From NCBI RefSeq assembly GCF_024139115.2, contig NC_085140.1, positions 291,491,293-291,555,292 on the forward strand: a DNA stretch of 64,000 nt, in the 5' to 3' direction. How positions within the stretch are numbered: position 1 is the first letter of the stretch; every line of letters begins with the position of its first letter. The stretch comes from Armigeres subalbatus. Lineage: Eukaryota; Arthropoda; Insecta; Diptera; Culicidae. The notes below the pieces were generated by a model. That model made no database searches. It was not told the origin of the DNA and was given only the letters and a program-made list of their open reading frames with translations. Made by a program: the position numbers and the translations under genes. Below are positions 35,122 to 46,165 of this stretch, one piece after another.

Positions 35122-35337
35122 GGGGAACTGTTCCGATCTCCATCTCACTGTACATATATCCATCTCATCGCTAAACAAAGAAATACGGCACCAAATTCGT
35201 CGCTTCTTTTTGTCAACATGCGTGCTCACTGCTGAAAAAAATCACAAAAATAATAAACAAACCAATTTCCTTTCCATTGCTTTGTTTTTGATGGGATGGA
35301 AATAGGAGCTATGCGATGAAGTGGCGAACCGTTCCCC
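35122..35337. mobile_element. 216-bp MITE flanked by TA
   Basis: The ends are GGGGAACTGTTC and, inverted, GGGGAACGGTTC with TA on both sides, followed by GATCTCCATC and CACTTCATCG. No ORF. Confidence 0.75.
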
Positions 35338-35384
35338 TACATACATTTTCGCTTCTTACATCTCGACACCCCTCTATCTCGATG

Positions 35385-36080
35385 TTTTCTGGTCATATTT
35401 TGATCAGGATTCACTTCTCATGTGTCGAAATATTTAAATGTCTAGGCTACTCATTAAGAAAATACTTCAAAAATTGATGTCCCTCTCATACTAACTTATT
35501 AATAAGATGGTATCGATTGTACACATCACAATGAACCGTGGCTACGTGAAGTATTGACAGGATCTGAGCCTACCAAATTAACGGACTTGGAAAAGAAGTT
35601 GTTGGTTTTTTTTTCAATCTTTCAGCAATATGGTTCTTTATTATATCCGACGGGTTTTTAACGATGTTTTCTCATGAATTAGAATTACGAGCAGAATAGA
35701 GAAACTCATAAAAAACTAAAATCAAGATTCGTAAGACAACGTTGTGCGCTACTATGTCGGGTCAATTAGTTGAATATATTTGTCGTACAGATACATTTGA
35801 GGACTCAAATATATTCATTATGCTAAACTTAAATACCTAAACTGCATAAAACATCTATTTGTCCTTCGCGCTTTGAGTGGAGAGTTATTATGTGTGCACT
35901 ACTAAACACCATAAGTTAAATTAAATCAAATATTTAAACAAATCAGAAACAAGAATTGACATACATGTTTTGCTGCCATTTTTCATAGTAACGAGTTTTT
36001 TTTATCTAATATCAATTTTAACGTTTCTCCTATTCCTCAATCTCTCCTTATCTCGACGGGTTCTTTAATATCGATAAGTA
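35385..36080 (-). mobile_element. Dispersed element family C, copy 1
   Basis: The end at 36020-36078 (TTCCTCAATCTCTCCTTATC ... ATATCGATAAG) is the inverse of 40030-40090, 35978-36010 matches 40100-40140 inverted (TTTTCATAGTAACGAG), and 35400-35455 matches 40200-40255 inverted (CAGGATTCACT ... AGGCTACT). The middle (35460-35975) is extra relative to the second copy. No coding. Confidence 0.6.
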
Positions 36081-36094
36081 GAAAATGCGGAGTT

Positions 36095-36240
36095 ATAAAG
36101 GATAGTTGCAGTTTGCACCAGAAGCAACAATCATGGTTGATACATTCAATCCAGATCTCGCGCTTAGGATCATAAGAGCGTAACTACAAAAGCTACAACC
36201 ATGATTGTTACTTCTGGAGTAGGCTGCAACTATCCTTTAT
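36095..36240. mobile_element. 146-bp MITE with ~40-bp inverted ends
   Basis: The left end is ATAAAGGATAGTTGCAG and the right end its inverse. The match resumes as CCAGAAG-AACAATCATGGTTG. TA at the ends could be the target duplication. Confidence 0.82.
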
Positions 36241-36341
36241 CGCCCCGAATCATGAAATCTAAGCCAAACTCTTGAAATTCGCTTCATTGATAAGAAGAAA
36301 ACATCGATCAAGAGAACTCGATCAATGCAGTTACGTCCCTA

Positions 36342-36584
36342 CACACTTAATATTTTTTACCGGGATCTCAGCAAAATGTTGAAATTTTACCGAGATTCGC
36401 ACAGCCGTGCCCCAGCAAACATGTTTTTGCCGAGATTTCTGTCAAAGTTGCTGAAAATCAGCAACAAATTTGCCGAAAATCAGCTAACATACGTATTTTT
36501 TGCTGGAATATCAGTTTTGTTTTATTTTGCTGGCGCACGGCTGTGCAGATTTTGGCCAAGCTGCATAAATTAAAACTAAGTGTG
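36342..36584. mobile_element. MITE flanked by TA, with a nested inverted repeat
   Basis: The outer ends are CACACTTAATATTTTTTA and, inverted, CACACTTAGTTTTAATTTA, with TA outside. Inside, GCACAGCCGTGC (36399-36410) and its inverse GCACGGCTGTGC (36535-36546), followed by CCAGCAAA/TTTGCTGG, mark a second, nested element of 148 bp. The plus-strand frame through it is not coding. Confidence 0.75.
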
Positions 36585-36589
36585 TACGA

Positions 36590-37208
36590 TCCCAACCTCG
36601 AGAAGTGTATCTTGTCTTAATTGGCATCAAATACAACATCAGACACGGCCCATAATATTTCAGTTACATGAAAATTCGGGCCAGTATTTCCATGACTGGT
36701 TTCAATGGTTTGGCAACTCTATAGAAAGCAATCCCAAAATAACTCTTGCCGTAAGTTCAAATCCAGTGGCATATACATAGCTTGATCTTGCTTCCCAACA
36801 TGCACACTACACTACACACTATAAGGAAAAATGTATAAAAGTCAGATAATTAAATTAATTGATCGGTAGCCCAAATCTAAGCCTTTTATTAGTCGTTAAA
36901 TCTTTATCCAGATGATAAATTTAGTGTCACAAAAACTCGTTTTTTGAATCTTTGAACAGATTGTTTATTACTTCTGTTATCAAATTTTGCATCATCGTAA
37001 ATAAAGGTCACCAATAGTGAAAGTGTTGAATCAAACCGATTTTTTTTTATTTCTATAATTAGAAAAACACGGATTTCACCAACGCCCCTATATTTGGTGT
37101 CTTGAACGAAATTTCCTGCCAAAACTAGTGCTACCCAAGCAAATTCCAGCATCTATCCAAAAAAAATAAGCTTTTCTCTATATGTTTAAATTCCATTTTA
37201 AATTCTAT
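36590..37208. other. Unassigned intron sequence
   Basis: Nothing recognised. TGTTTAAATTCC at 37179 recurs as the SINE target at 37211, so the target is locally duplicated. Confidence 0.35.
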
Positions 37209-37222
37209 AATGTTTAAATTCC

Positions 37223-37516
37223 GGGGCCCTCCTTAGCCGTACGGTAAGACGCGCGGCTACAAAGCAAGACCATGCTGAGGGTGGCTGGATTCGATTCCCG
37301 GTGCCGGTCTAGGCAATTTTCGGATTGGAAATTATCTCAACTTCCCTGGGCATAAAAGTATCATCGTGTTAGCCTCATGATATACGAATGCAAAATGGTA
37401 ACCTGGCTTAGAAACCTCGCAGTTAACAACTGTTGAAGTGCTTAATGAACACTAAGCTGCGAGGCGGCTCTGTCCCAGTGTGGGGATGTAATGCCAATAA
37501 GAAGAACAAGAAGAAG
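37223..37516 (+). mobile_element. tRNA-derived SINE, Feilai-like, copy 2
   Basis: Nearly the same sequence as 32074-32370: B box GATTCGATTCCCGG, CCGGTCTAGGCAATTTTCGG, GTATCATCGTGTTAGCCTCA and an AAG-rich tail. Perfect 14-bp duplications AATGTTTAAATTCC lie at 37209-37222 and 37517-37530. Confidence 0.88.
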
Positions 37517-37530
37517 AATGTTTAAATTCC

Positions 37531-38506
37531 ACGTAATCGATTAAACATCTGCTGGTTTACAACCTCATACGCGTCCTTATCGTGGAATGGGCTGCGAAGT
37601 GATCTAACTGCGTTCATGACATCATGCCCAGATGACAGGAAAACCAACGATACTGAACTTACGTGCAATTAATAAGGCAACTTAATCATTTGAAACTGAA
37701 TCTGTTCCGGAAATAGAGCTTCAACAGCATCAAGAACTCTGTAAATCGAACAGCTCCCTACCTATTGTACCTCTCGAAAACAAATAACCAATCAATCAAC
37801 GTGCTCTCCAGCCACGTCGGAAAAAAGGTTAAGTGTCATTCAAGGCAATCCATTCTGCGCCACGCGGCAAACCACCGTCACCGACCAGCCGACTGGTTCG
37901 TCTATTAATTGTGCTCCGATCTAACTGGTTATAGAGGTACCAAGCCAGTTCGGTGCTGTCCTTTCTGTTCGACGAGCGTTCGATAAATATTCAAGCATCG
38001 GCTTCCAACCCAAGTCATGCGTTTTGCTGCACCTACCCTGCCCAACACGTAGGCCCATATGGTAGGCCAGATACAGAAACTTATGCAGCTGCCGCCTGCA
38101 AGCCAAGAGCTATCAATTGATATCTGTTTGCCGGTGGACGCATTGAAATGATAATGAAAATAAATCAGTGTTTGATACAATGGCGATTAGCAGTGTTGAA
38201 ACAAATCGGCACCTTAGGGCCCATTCGCGAACTACTTAATGCTACAGAAATTTTATGGTGATTGATGGTTAATAGCTATATAATCTTCAATTTACGAAAA
38301 CGTAAACGAGGAAGTGTGTGGCTGTACAAAATTGACAATCTTGGCGTTTGGTAATTTGTGAACGAACCCTAATTTACTCATTAACATTCTGGACCAATTT
38401 CATTGTGGTAAAACAGATCAATGTAAAATTATTATCGAAATCTACATTTTCAAGGTGTGTTACTGACTTAAAAGAAATTCTAATCCCATAACTGAATCGA
38501 AGTAAT
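37531..38506. other. Low-repeat intron segment, possible conserved non-coding DNA
   Basis: Between SINE and hairpin, roughly 37800-38220 has balanced base composition, no simple repeat, no inverted termini and no match elsewhere in the window. Overlapping minus frames (38180-37921) have no motif. It could be single-copy host sequence, such as an enhancer, but nothing proves this. Confidence 0.35.
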
Positions 38507-38602
38507 GGGCCAAACACAATGGATACGTTTGCGTGCGTTTTGACAGTTTTCCCATTGAAAATCTGTCAAAACGCACGCAAACGTATCCATTGTGTTTGGC
38601 CC
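38507..38602. mobile_element. 96-bp perfect hairpin
   Basis: The arms GGGCCAAACACAATGGATAC.. (40 bp) are perfectly complementary around a 16-bp loop (TTTTCCCATTGAAAAT). It is very well preserved compared with other MITEs here, or recently inserted. Confidence 0.9.
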
Positions 38603-38700
38603 TCTTCTACGAGAGAAAGAAGCATCTTTGTTTAACGAAATTCCATTTATAATGTCCACAAATCAACACTTTTCCTCAAAAAAATCAGAAGGGCTATGTA

Positions 38701-38894
38701 CACGCAAAAGCGTTCATGAATTCGTGAACTAACGAGTTCACGGTGTATTTTCGTGAACAACAGTCACGGATTCAGGGAATACAATCACGTTTTCTGGAAC
38801 GTTCTGGAAATCGTGACTCTTGTTCCCGAATCTATGAATTAAATCATGGTGTATTTTTGCTGGTTCACGAATTCGGGAACGCTTTTTTTGCGTG
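38701..38894. mobile_element. 194-bp MITE flanked by TA
   Basis: The ends are CACGCAAAAGCGTTC and, inverted, CACGCAAAAAAAGCGTTC, each followed by GAATTCGTGAAC. TA lies on both sides. No ORF. Confidence 0.82.
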
Positions 38895-38896
38895 TA

Positions 38897-39635
38897 CAAG
38901 ACACGACCACCCGTCGTAAATTACGGAAAACCTTTTGATGCAATGATAATAATTATCAATTATCAAACTACAAATTATTGTAGTGTCATGTAAATATTAG
39001 GCTACGCTACAGACACTATCCATATGAATTTCACCTGGACCTGGACCGATACTGACGCCATCACATTTCACATTTCATTTTTTTTAACAATCTTTGCTAT
39101 CATTTTCCATTAAAATGTCAAATTTTCCATGGAATAAGTGCATTTTGGACTTTTTTTTATCGTTTCCTTGTTATCTTTTTTAGTCCCTTCCCTCGCGTAT
39201 CTTCCAAGAGCTGTCGGACATAAATAAATTGAATATTCGTAACGGCCTTATTAAAAAACTAAAAATCAATATAGAGTGCATTTTTATCAACCACCACAAT
39301 CGCTGCTTCTCTAACATATTAACCCGTTTCGGTCTGAGCTAGAAATCAAAATTTAAATCCCCCCTGTAGGCTCATTTTACGTCCGATTGCTATGAAATGT
39401 CCAGGGAAGAAGCGTCATCATCTCTACTTTTGGTATTCGATTCGAATATTCGATGGTTTCAAGCAATTATCACTAGCTTCTAGGAATTCTATCAATGAAG
39501 CTCATGTTCGTTCAAAAATCGTAGGAGTTCAGTTCTATTTACGATTTTCCAGAAATCTCAAGAATCAAGAAACTTTTCTTTCTAACTTCTAAGATTTTAT
39601 GCAAACGTACGTATATTTGTGATTCCCACACATTC
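38897..39635. other. Unassigned AT-rich intron sequence
   Basis: Nothing recognised in this spacer before the hAT element. Confidence 0.35.
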
Positions 39636-40021
39636 CAATAAACCAGGGCTGCCCAACGTACGGCCCGCGGGCCGGATGCGGCCATCGGCTCAATTTTTTG
39701 TGGCCCACGGCATGTAGGAAAAATAACCTCATGATCGGCCCGCCAGCTTTTCCACCCGACTTCAGAAGTATTTTTATTCATTATTCAATATGTAAGTTTT
39801 AAATCAAAGCTCGCGCTGCAAAACTATTAATTTGAATTTGAAACGAAAAATAATATTTTACATAATTAGAAATGATTGCATAAGTGATCCCAAGACACAA
39901 AAGGTTGATATGGAACATCGCGTTTTCAATAAAGATTGGTCAAAGTAGTTTATATTCACATTGAAAAAAGGAAAACCGGTTTGCTTAATTTGTCCGGAAC
40001 GTTTTGCTATATTGAAGAAAT

Positions 40022-40260
40022 ACAGTCGCCTCTCCACATCTCGATATTGAAGGGACCATCGAGATAGGGAGAGATCGAGGAATGGAAGGAAAATTGGAAT
40101 GGATACTAGATCCAAAAAAGCTCGTTGCTATGAAAAACGACAACAAAACAAATGTCGTTTCCTGTTGATGATGTGTTTGTTATTGTCCAAAGATGGTCTA
40201 GTAGCCTAAAAATATGATCATATCGACATAAGGAGAGTGAATCCTGAACAAACTCTTTAA
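40022..40260 (+). mobile_element. Dispersed element family C, copy 2, inside the hAT transposon
   Basis: It begins near TACAGTCGCCTCTCCACATC and shares three blocks in inverted order with 35385-36080. It separates the zinc-finger part of the hAT transposase from the rest, so it is younger than the hAT insertion. Confidence 0.6.
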
Positions 40261-41261
40261 ACTCGAGCAAATACGAAGTCAAAAATTGCAGTACGGGCTA
40301 GTTTTACTGTTAGTAAAATTTTGGAAAAACGGATGATTTTTTTTCCAGAACGAAGAACTTGTTAAGCAATGCATTTAGATTGTTGTTGACATCGACAAGC
40401 CTCCTTCCTGTAGCATCAATTTGCGCGGAACACGGTAAAGAGTAAAAGTTCTCGCAAAAGGGGTCATTCAACAATGATGTAAACGGTTTTAGATTTTGTG
40501 ACACTGCATATATTAGGTATACAAAAAAAGCGTGACAGAGGCGGGATGGTGAGGCTGGAAATCTCAAAAGTAGTGGACGTCATATTTGAATCGCCACTAA
40601 CGTAAAAAAAACCGTCGCTTCATATTCTACTCTCTCAAAGGTGGCTGTCTTCATGGTCATTTTTGAATGACAGAGGTATTGGCAGCTTAATTCACAATGC
40701 AGGGAACAACTAACGAGGAAAACCTAAGGGTTGTTAAGACCTGTGTAAAGGAACTTTTTTCTTCTTCGAAAACGTGACCTTAAGATTGATACAGCACCAG
40801 CAATTACAGGAAAGAACAATGGCGTTGTGACAATTCTGAGCAAGAAAAAGGCAATCACATAGCTATGACGATATTTTCCTGCCATTCCATAACCACAAAA
40901 AAAATCGATATCCGAATACGATCAATATTCCTCAAGTATAAGACTTTATTAACGTTGGGAAACTCATCCCCCACCGATCATAAATAATGTTGACGAAAAT
41001 GAAAGCCGAATACGGAGACTTGCTGTATTTTTGCAAATTTTATTGACTAAGCTTTGGTACCATCCATGAGAGATTTTATTCTTTTCGAAAAGAAAATAGC
41101 ACTATTTCTACAAGATAAAGGAAAACCACTGGCCGAGCTGAATGATCCTGAATAGATGAGTGACTTATTGGCTTTTCTAGCAGATATCGCCAAACATCTA
41201 ATGACTTGAAATCTTGTTCATTTCTCTTTCAAATGGATCCCTAATGCAACGACGAAAACAA

Positions 41262-42268
41262 CCCAGGTAACCAGTAAGCATTATATAAAGCATTTAAGTG
41301 GCATTATATGCGCCTTTACTGCAAAACTTTAAATGCCACTAAGCTCTTTAGTCGCCTTTAATGCTATTTTACTGCAGGTTTTGGCCCAATATATGGCTGC
41401 TTAAATGCTCAATCCTACTTTATCGATAAAGTAGAAATTTTGCTGAGTAGCATTTCTTCAGCATTCGAAATGCTGAATTAATGCTTAATTTTAATAACAA
41501 GAAAAAAGGTTTTTTTATTGGCATTTTTTTCTAATTCTTTTTTTTTTACATAGTTTTTTTTCATATTATATCGTTATTGTATTTTCTCATATTTGAAATG
41601 GAACATAATTTTTTAGTTTTTTCGAGCGAGATTCGAACTCGCGCTCTTGCCACCCGATGCTGTAGTTGTCATCGCCCTTACCAGTTGGGCCATAAGAGAG
41701 AGATGGTAATGGGAATAATTTTGCCCAACATAAACACTACGCCCCTTCAGGAACATTGAAACTTAATCTGACTCATCTCAGAATTCAACCGTCACAACCG
41801 TCATACCCAGTTGCAATGAAACAGCTGCCTTAATGCATCCATCGAAAATAGTGCAATGGAATAATTAAATGTATCTAAGTTATGTAATTAGTGATAGGGT
41901 TAGGTTAACGACAAGTACTCCTGTCAATGGTCGGAATGGAAAAACATTCTGCACGTACCGATTTATATTTTCAAATGTAAGTTCATTGGACAAATAGTCC
42001 CCGCTATAGGGTTTCATATTGGAAAACGTTTGACGTATGAACACTACAGGCCTTAAAGTGGCACTAATGTAGCTGTTCCATTGCACTTAACGAAAAACAA
42101 CATTGTGCATTCAAAATGCTATTATAAGACTATGCCTCTCATGATTGCTTTGAAAATGCTTATTTAGAACAGCCAGGTTTTCGAAATGCTTATTTACAGC
42201 ATGGAGCATATGCAATGCCAGTATAATGCTACTATAGTGCTTACTTTAATGCTTATTGGTTACCTGGG
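41262..42268. mobile_element. 1007-bp inverted-repeat element inside the hAT transposon
   Basis: The ends are CCCAGGTAACCAGTAAGCAT and, inverted, CCCAGGTAACCAATAAGCAT. The subterminal regions are full of AATGCT/AGCATT words in both orientations. No transposase is seen. The flanks AAAACAA/AAAATAT do not give a clean duplication. Confidence 0.8.
41618..41700 (-). ncRNA. tRNA-like sequence (probably pseudogene or SINE head)
   Basis: On the minus strand TGGCCCAACTGG resembles an A box and GCGAGTTCGAATCTCGC forms a perfect T-arm with B box GTTCGAATC. The anticodon arm is irregular and no acceptor stem pairs, so it is not an intact tRNA gene. It lies inside the 1007-bp element. Confidence 0.4.
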
Positions 42269-42442
42269 AAAATATACAAAAAAGATTGTTTTAACGCAAT
42301 TAAAGAAAACGAAAAAAAAAACAATATTTTTTTTGAAAATATTTAAAAAAGTTATGTACAAAATATTTTTTTGCCCGCCAGCAAGTGTGAATTCTAAAAA
42401 TTGGCCCGTGGCTTGAAAAGGTTGGGCAGGCCTGCAATAAAC

Positions 42443-43360
42443 TCTCAGAAGCTTTCAAAAATTGTCTCCACATAAGCTTGCTACCAGACATCCGCATTTG
42501 GTACAATCATCATAAACTGCTTCATATTCGCATATTTCTGCGATTGTTCTCTCATATCTTTGTTTCATTTCTCAACTTTTGGAGCACTTCTGCCATAGAA
42601 AGGAGGTCTGCCAAAGGCTAAAAGACTACATCACATAATGTGGCTACATAATTTGTAAGTGAATCCTGGAACTATACTTTTGTTCATCTACCTTACCAAG
42701 TTATTAAAATTTCCTTTCCGTGGTAATGAGAGGATGCAGATGTTTTCTCGGTCTCTAGTAGCAACAAAACTACACTCTAACATTCCTCTTCTTTCCCAAC
42801 TGACTGGAGCCGATGAATTTTTGAGAGCTTTTGGATACATTGACCACCTCCGAGAGCCACCTCCATATTAAGCTTGCCTTTCAAAATCATGGAATTTTAT
42901 AACACGCAAAGTGGGTTTTGAGGCAAATAGAAATTTGTTAACGAGTTTCAAACGAGGTAATGTAGCATAGCATAGCATAGCATAGCATAGCATATGTGAT
43001 TGTACAAATCGTGGGTGGCTATACAATACTCAATTGAGCAATCTACTGTATATTGTCGCAAATTGGTACTTGGGATTAGTACCTTTTCCTATATAGTAGC
43101 AGTTGTATACCTGGCCACGTCCTTACAATTACGGAAGGAAGGGAAGGAATGTTAGTTCAACATCTACTAGTGAAGATGCAGGGAACCCATACTACCTTCA
43201 TAGATGTCTCGGGAAGGAAAATTTGTGTTAGTGGGAAAGGTGAATAATAGGGAGCTCTATTCGACAATATAGAGCGTTTGTCAATAACAGTATATGCTGT
43301 AAAAATAATAAAATATATTCATCAATTTACTTACGAACCGTCAACAAGGAAAAACAAAAC
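42443..43360. other. Unassigned intron sequence with a short microsatellite
   Basis: 42963-42999 is a (TAGCA)n pentanucleotide tract of about seven copies. The following 43000-43300 (TGGCTATACAATACTCAA, TATAGTAGCAGTTGTATACC) reads like a dispersed repeat but has no pair in this window. Confidence 0.45.
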
Positions 43361-43362
43361 AA

Positions 43363-43655
43363 AACACAAAATTTCGGCAAATCGCGCGATCGTTCTGCCG
43401 TCCGAAACAAGAGCCAACACGCACTGAACTAATTAACTTTATTACCGGCCGCGCAATGCAAAACACAAAATTTCGGCAAATCGCGCGATCGTTCTGCCGT
43501 CCGAAACAAGAGCCAACACGCACTGAACTGATTAACTTTATTACCGGCCGCGCAATGCAAAACACAAAATTTCGGCAAATCGCGCGATCGTTCTGCCGTC
43601 CGAAACAAGAGCCAACACGCACTGAACTGATTAACTTTATTACCGGCCGCGCAAT
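43363..43655. repeat. Three tandem copies of a 99-bp unit
   Basis: Copies start at 43363, 43462 and 43561 and are almost identical (ACACAAAATTTCGGCAAATC, GCGCGATCGTTCTGCCGTCC, ATTACCGGCCGCGCAAT). Because 99 is a multiple of three, long open frames run through both strands. These are not genes. Confidence 0.92.
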
Positions 43656-43839
43656 CGAGTGCCTTCTTCAAATAGAATGGGCAGAAATGAATGGCGCGAC
43701 GTGATACCGCGTCTCATCAATCGGATACATAGCGCACAAGATTTCAACGGTGGCCAATTTCTGAGGATTTAGCTGCTGAATTCGCTTTAAACTTTATGTC
43801 ACGTTTATGGATGGATTTAGACCACGAGTTTCAAACGAG

Positions 43840-44520
43840 GTAATGTGTCCAAAAAATCACAAAAGCTCATCTGATGGGCTTATCTTTCTAAATAATGAAA
43901 TAATCGCAAGATAGTTTCCGTGGTCAACTAAAAATCGTTCAATTCCCTGAGAGAACCAGACTGCAGGGAACACTCCCGGCAATGGCCAAGGTTTCAAAAA
44001 GATGTCCAAATGCATCTTATTGGGTTTCGGAGCTAATCGAAATTTGTCCACTTCCCTGAGGAAACCAGCTTTCGGAGAACCTTTTTGAACCACTTCCAAT
44101 GCGGACAACAATTTTAAAATATCTTCTGTTGGCCTTATATCTCGTGAATTTTGATTCATCGCAAAATGGGTTTCGGAGCTAGTCGTAATTTGTTCACTTC
44201 TAGACTTGGTCAATGTGTCCAACAATTCTCAAAAACTCATTTCTTGAGCTTGTCTTTCGAAATCATGAAGTTTGACATGTCGCAATATGGGTTTCGGCGC
44301 TAAACGAAATTTGTCCACTTCCCTGGCGGAACAAGATTCCCGGAACACTTCCGGCCGTGGCCAATGTGTCCAAAATCTCTCAAAAACTCATTTGTAGAGC
44401 TTGTCTTTCGAAATCATGAAGTTTGACATGTCGCAATATGGGTTTCGGCGCTAATCGAAATTTGTCCACTTCCCTGAGGGAACCAGGTTCCCGGTTACAC
44501 TTCCGGACGTGGCCAATATG
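43840..44520. repeat. Diverged ~150-bp tandem repeat
   Basis: Four to five units share GGGTTTCGG(A/C)GCTAATCG, AAATTTGTCCACTTCCCTGA, GGAACACTTCCGG and GTGGCCAATGTGTCC. The last two units are about 152 bp apart (44216 and 44368). The first units are more decayed. Minus-strand frames are artefacts. Confidence 0.82.
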
Positions 44521-44559
44521 TTTTTTTTTTTGCGAAGTTATTATTTTAATTCCTACAGG

Positions 44560-46165
44560 AATCTTTTCTAGAATTCGTTCACGATTTCCCACGGGAAGGC
44601 CCTTCCTTCGCAAGGCTCTCCTGGAATACTTTCGTGAATTTCCCCAAGAATTCTGTAGGGTATTCTTCCGCAAATTCTTTCTAAGAATTCCTCTGGAATT
44701 TTTTCCTTCAAAACTTTTTCCTCCTTCCCTATGGTATTTCTTTCGGGAAATCCTCTAGTAGTTACTAAGGAAATTTCGATGATTTCTTCGGACATAAGTG
44801 TGCTCTTCCCTAATCATGGAATCCCTTTGAAAACTCCTTCGGAAATTTCTTCAGAAATTACAACAGGAGTTCTTCCAGGAATTCCAACGAGAACTTCTAC
44901 AGACCTTCGAGAATTCTTTCAGGATTTTTTTGGAAAATTCTTCCAGGAATTCCAACAGGTTTTTTTTTCGAAAATTTCTTCCAGGAGTTCCATCGAAAAT
45001 TTCACCTGGGTTTTTTATCAAAATTCCACCAGGAATTCTTTTGGAAATTCCTCCGGTTACTTCTCCAAGAATTCCTTCGGAAATTTCTCCATGAATTCTT
45101 TCGGAAATTCTTCCAGAATTCGGGAATTCCCCCAAGAGTTCTTTTGGGGATTCTTCAGGAAGTTCCTTCGGGAGCTCCAGCAGCAAATCCTTCGGGACTA
45201 CCTCCAGGAATTCCATCGGAAATTTCTCCAAGAATTCTTCCTGAAATTACTCCAGAAATTTCTTCAGGCCGTGTTGAACTTAAGGCTCAAATTACCGTCA
45301 TCCAGTCATTCAGAGGACTCTCATGCTCTGTTATATATAAGAGAGCGTAAGAGTAAATCGTCGATTTCCCCTCTTGGGAATAAATGTTGCAAAAGGCAGT
45401 TTTTTTGAAAACTAAAGCGAAATACAACCAAATGAAGCATCTACCGGATATAATTATGTCTTTGCTATTGGATGATGTAGTTTTTAAACAAAAATACTTC
45501 CCCCATCCAGCTGGAGCTGCTTTTCCCCTCGCTGGGTGGTTTTATTACTGGGGGATGGTACGAGCAAGTGGCTGTCTTTTTCATTAATGACTGGATGATG
45601 GTAATTTGAGCCTGTAACGTTAAAAAACACATGAATAATGCATAAAAAAATCTTTGGGTAGTCCTACGGGATAACCTCCATGAATTCCTACCGGTATTAT
45701 TCAAGGATTGCCTTCGACAATCTTCCAAGAATTCATTTAGGAATTCTTCCAGGAATTTCTACAAAAAAATTAAGGGGAATTTCTTCATGAACTTCTTAAA
45801 AGTAACAGTTAAATCATTAAATTTAAAAGAAAAAGAAAAAGAAAATTCTTCCAGGAATACCTTTGGGAATTCTTCCAGAAATTCCTTCGGCTCCAGGACT
45901 TCCATAGAGAATTCCTCCAGGATTTTTCTCGGAAATTCGTCCAGGAATTTCTGCGTAAATTTCTCCTGAAATTCCTTCAGGAACACCTACGGGATATCCT
46001 CCGTGAATCCCTACGGGAATTGGTTCGGAAATTTCTCCAGGGGCTCTTTCGGGAATTCCTCCGGAATATCTTCTAAAAATTCCTTCGATAAATCCTCATG
46101 GAGCTCCTTCGGTTATTGCTCAAGAAATTCCATCGAGAATTCCTCCAGGAATTCTCTCAAAAATT
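44560..46165. repeat. Degenerate CCAGGAATTC-type array, block 3, split by a MITE
   Basis: Loose tandem of TTCCTTCGGAAATTC/TCCAGGAATTCC words, extending 44560-45280 and 45660-46165. Long open frames on both strands (for example the 225-codon frame at 44731-45408, rich in FF/QEF/NSFGNS) result from the repeat lacking stop words in these phases. Confidence 0.85.
45283..45613 (+). mobile_element. 331-bp MITE inside the array
   Basis: The ends are AGGCTCAAATTACCGTCATC and, inverted, AGGCTCAAATTACCATCATC, continuing CAGTCAT. It has a TTATATATAAGAGAGCG segment near the left end. A truncated relative lies inverted at 33181-33417. Confidence 0.85.

Larger units (their letters stand above)
39644..42434 (+). 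mobile_element. hAT transposon relic with transposase fragments
   Basis: The ends are CAGGGCTGCCCAAC and, inverted, CAGGCCTGCCCAAC, flanked by perfect 8-bp duplications CAATAAAC (39636-39643, 42435-42442). Inside are scattered transposase pieces in order: KDWSK..TLKKGKPVCLICPERF near 39940-40015 (BED-like zinc finger CxxC), VVSKILEK near 40310, a middle block SKKKAIT near 40845, NVDENESRIRRLAVFLQILL near 40990-41045, and FEKKIALFLQDKGKPLAELN near 41080-41145 followed by LLAFLADIAKHL. This order resembles hAT transposases like those domesticated in GTF2IRD2-type proteins. Stops and at least two insertions (40022 and 41262) break it, and the C-terminal region is missing. Confidence 0.88.

Noticed and set aside
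43341..43704. Repeat proteins on both strands
   Set aside because: Arise from a 99-bp tandem repeat whose length is a multiple of three.
44731..45408. 225-codon plus-strand frame
   Set aside because: Entirely within the degenerate GAATTC-type array; residue pattern follows the repeat and continues into a MITE.
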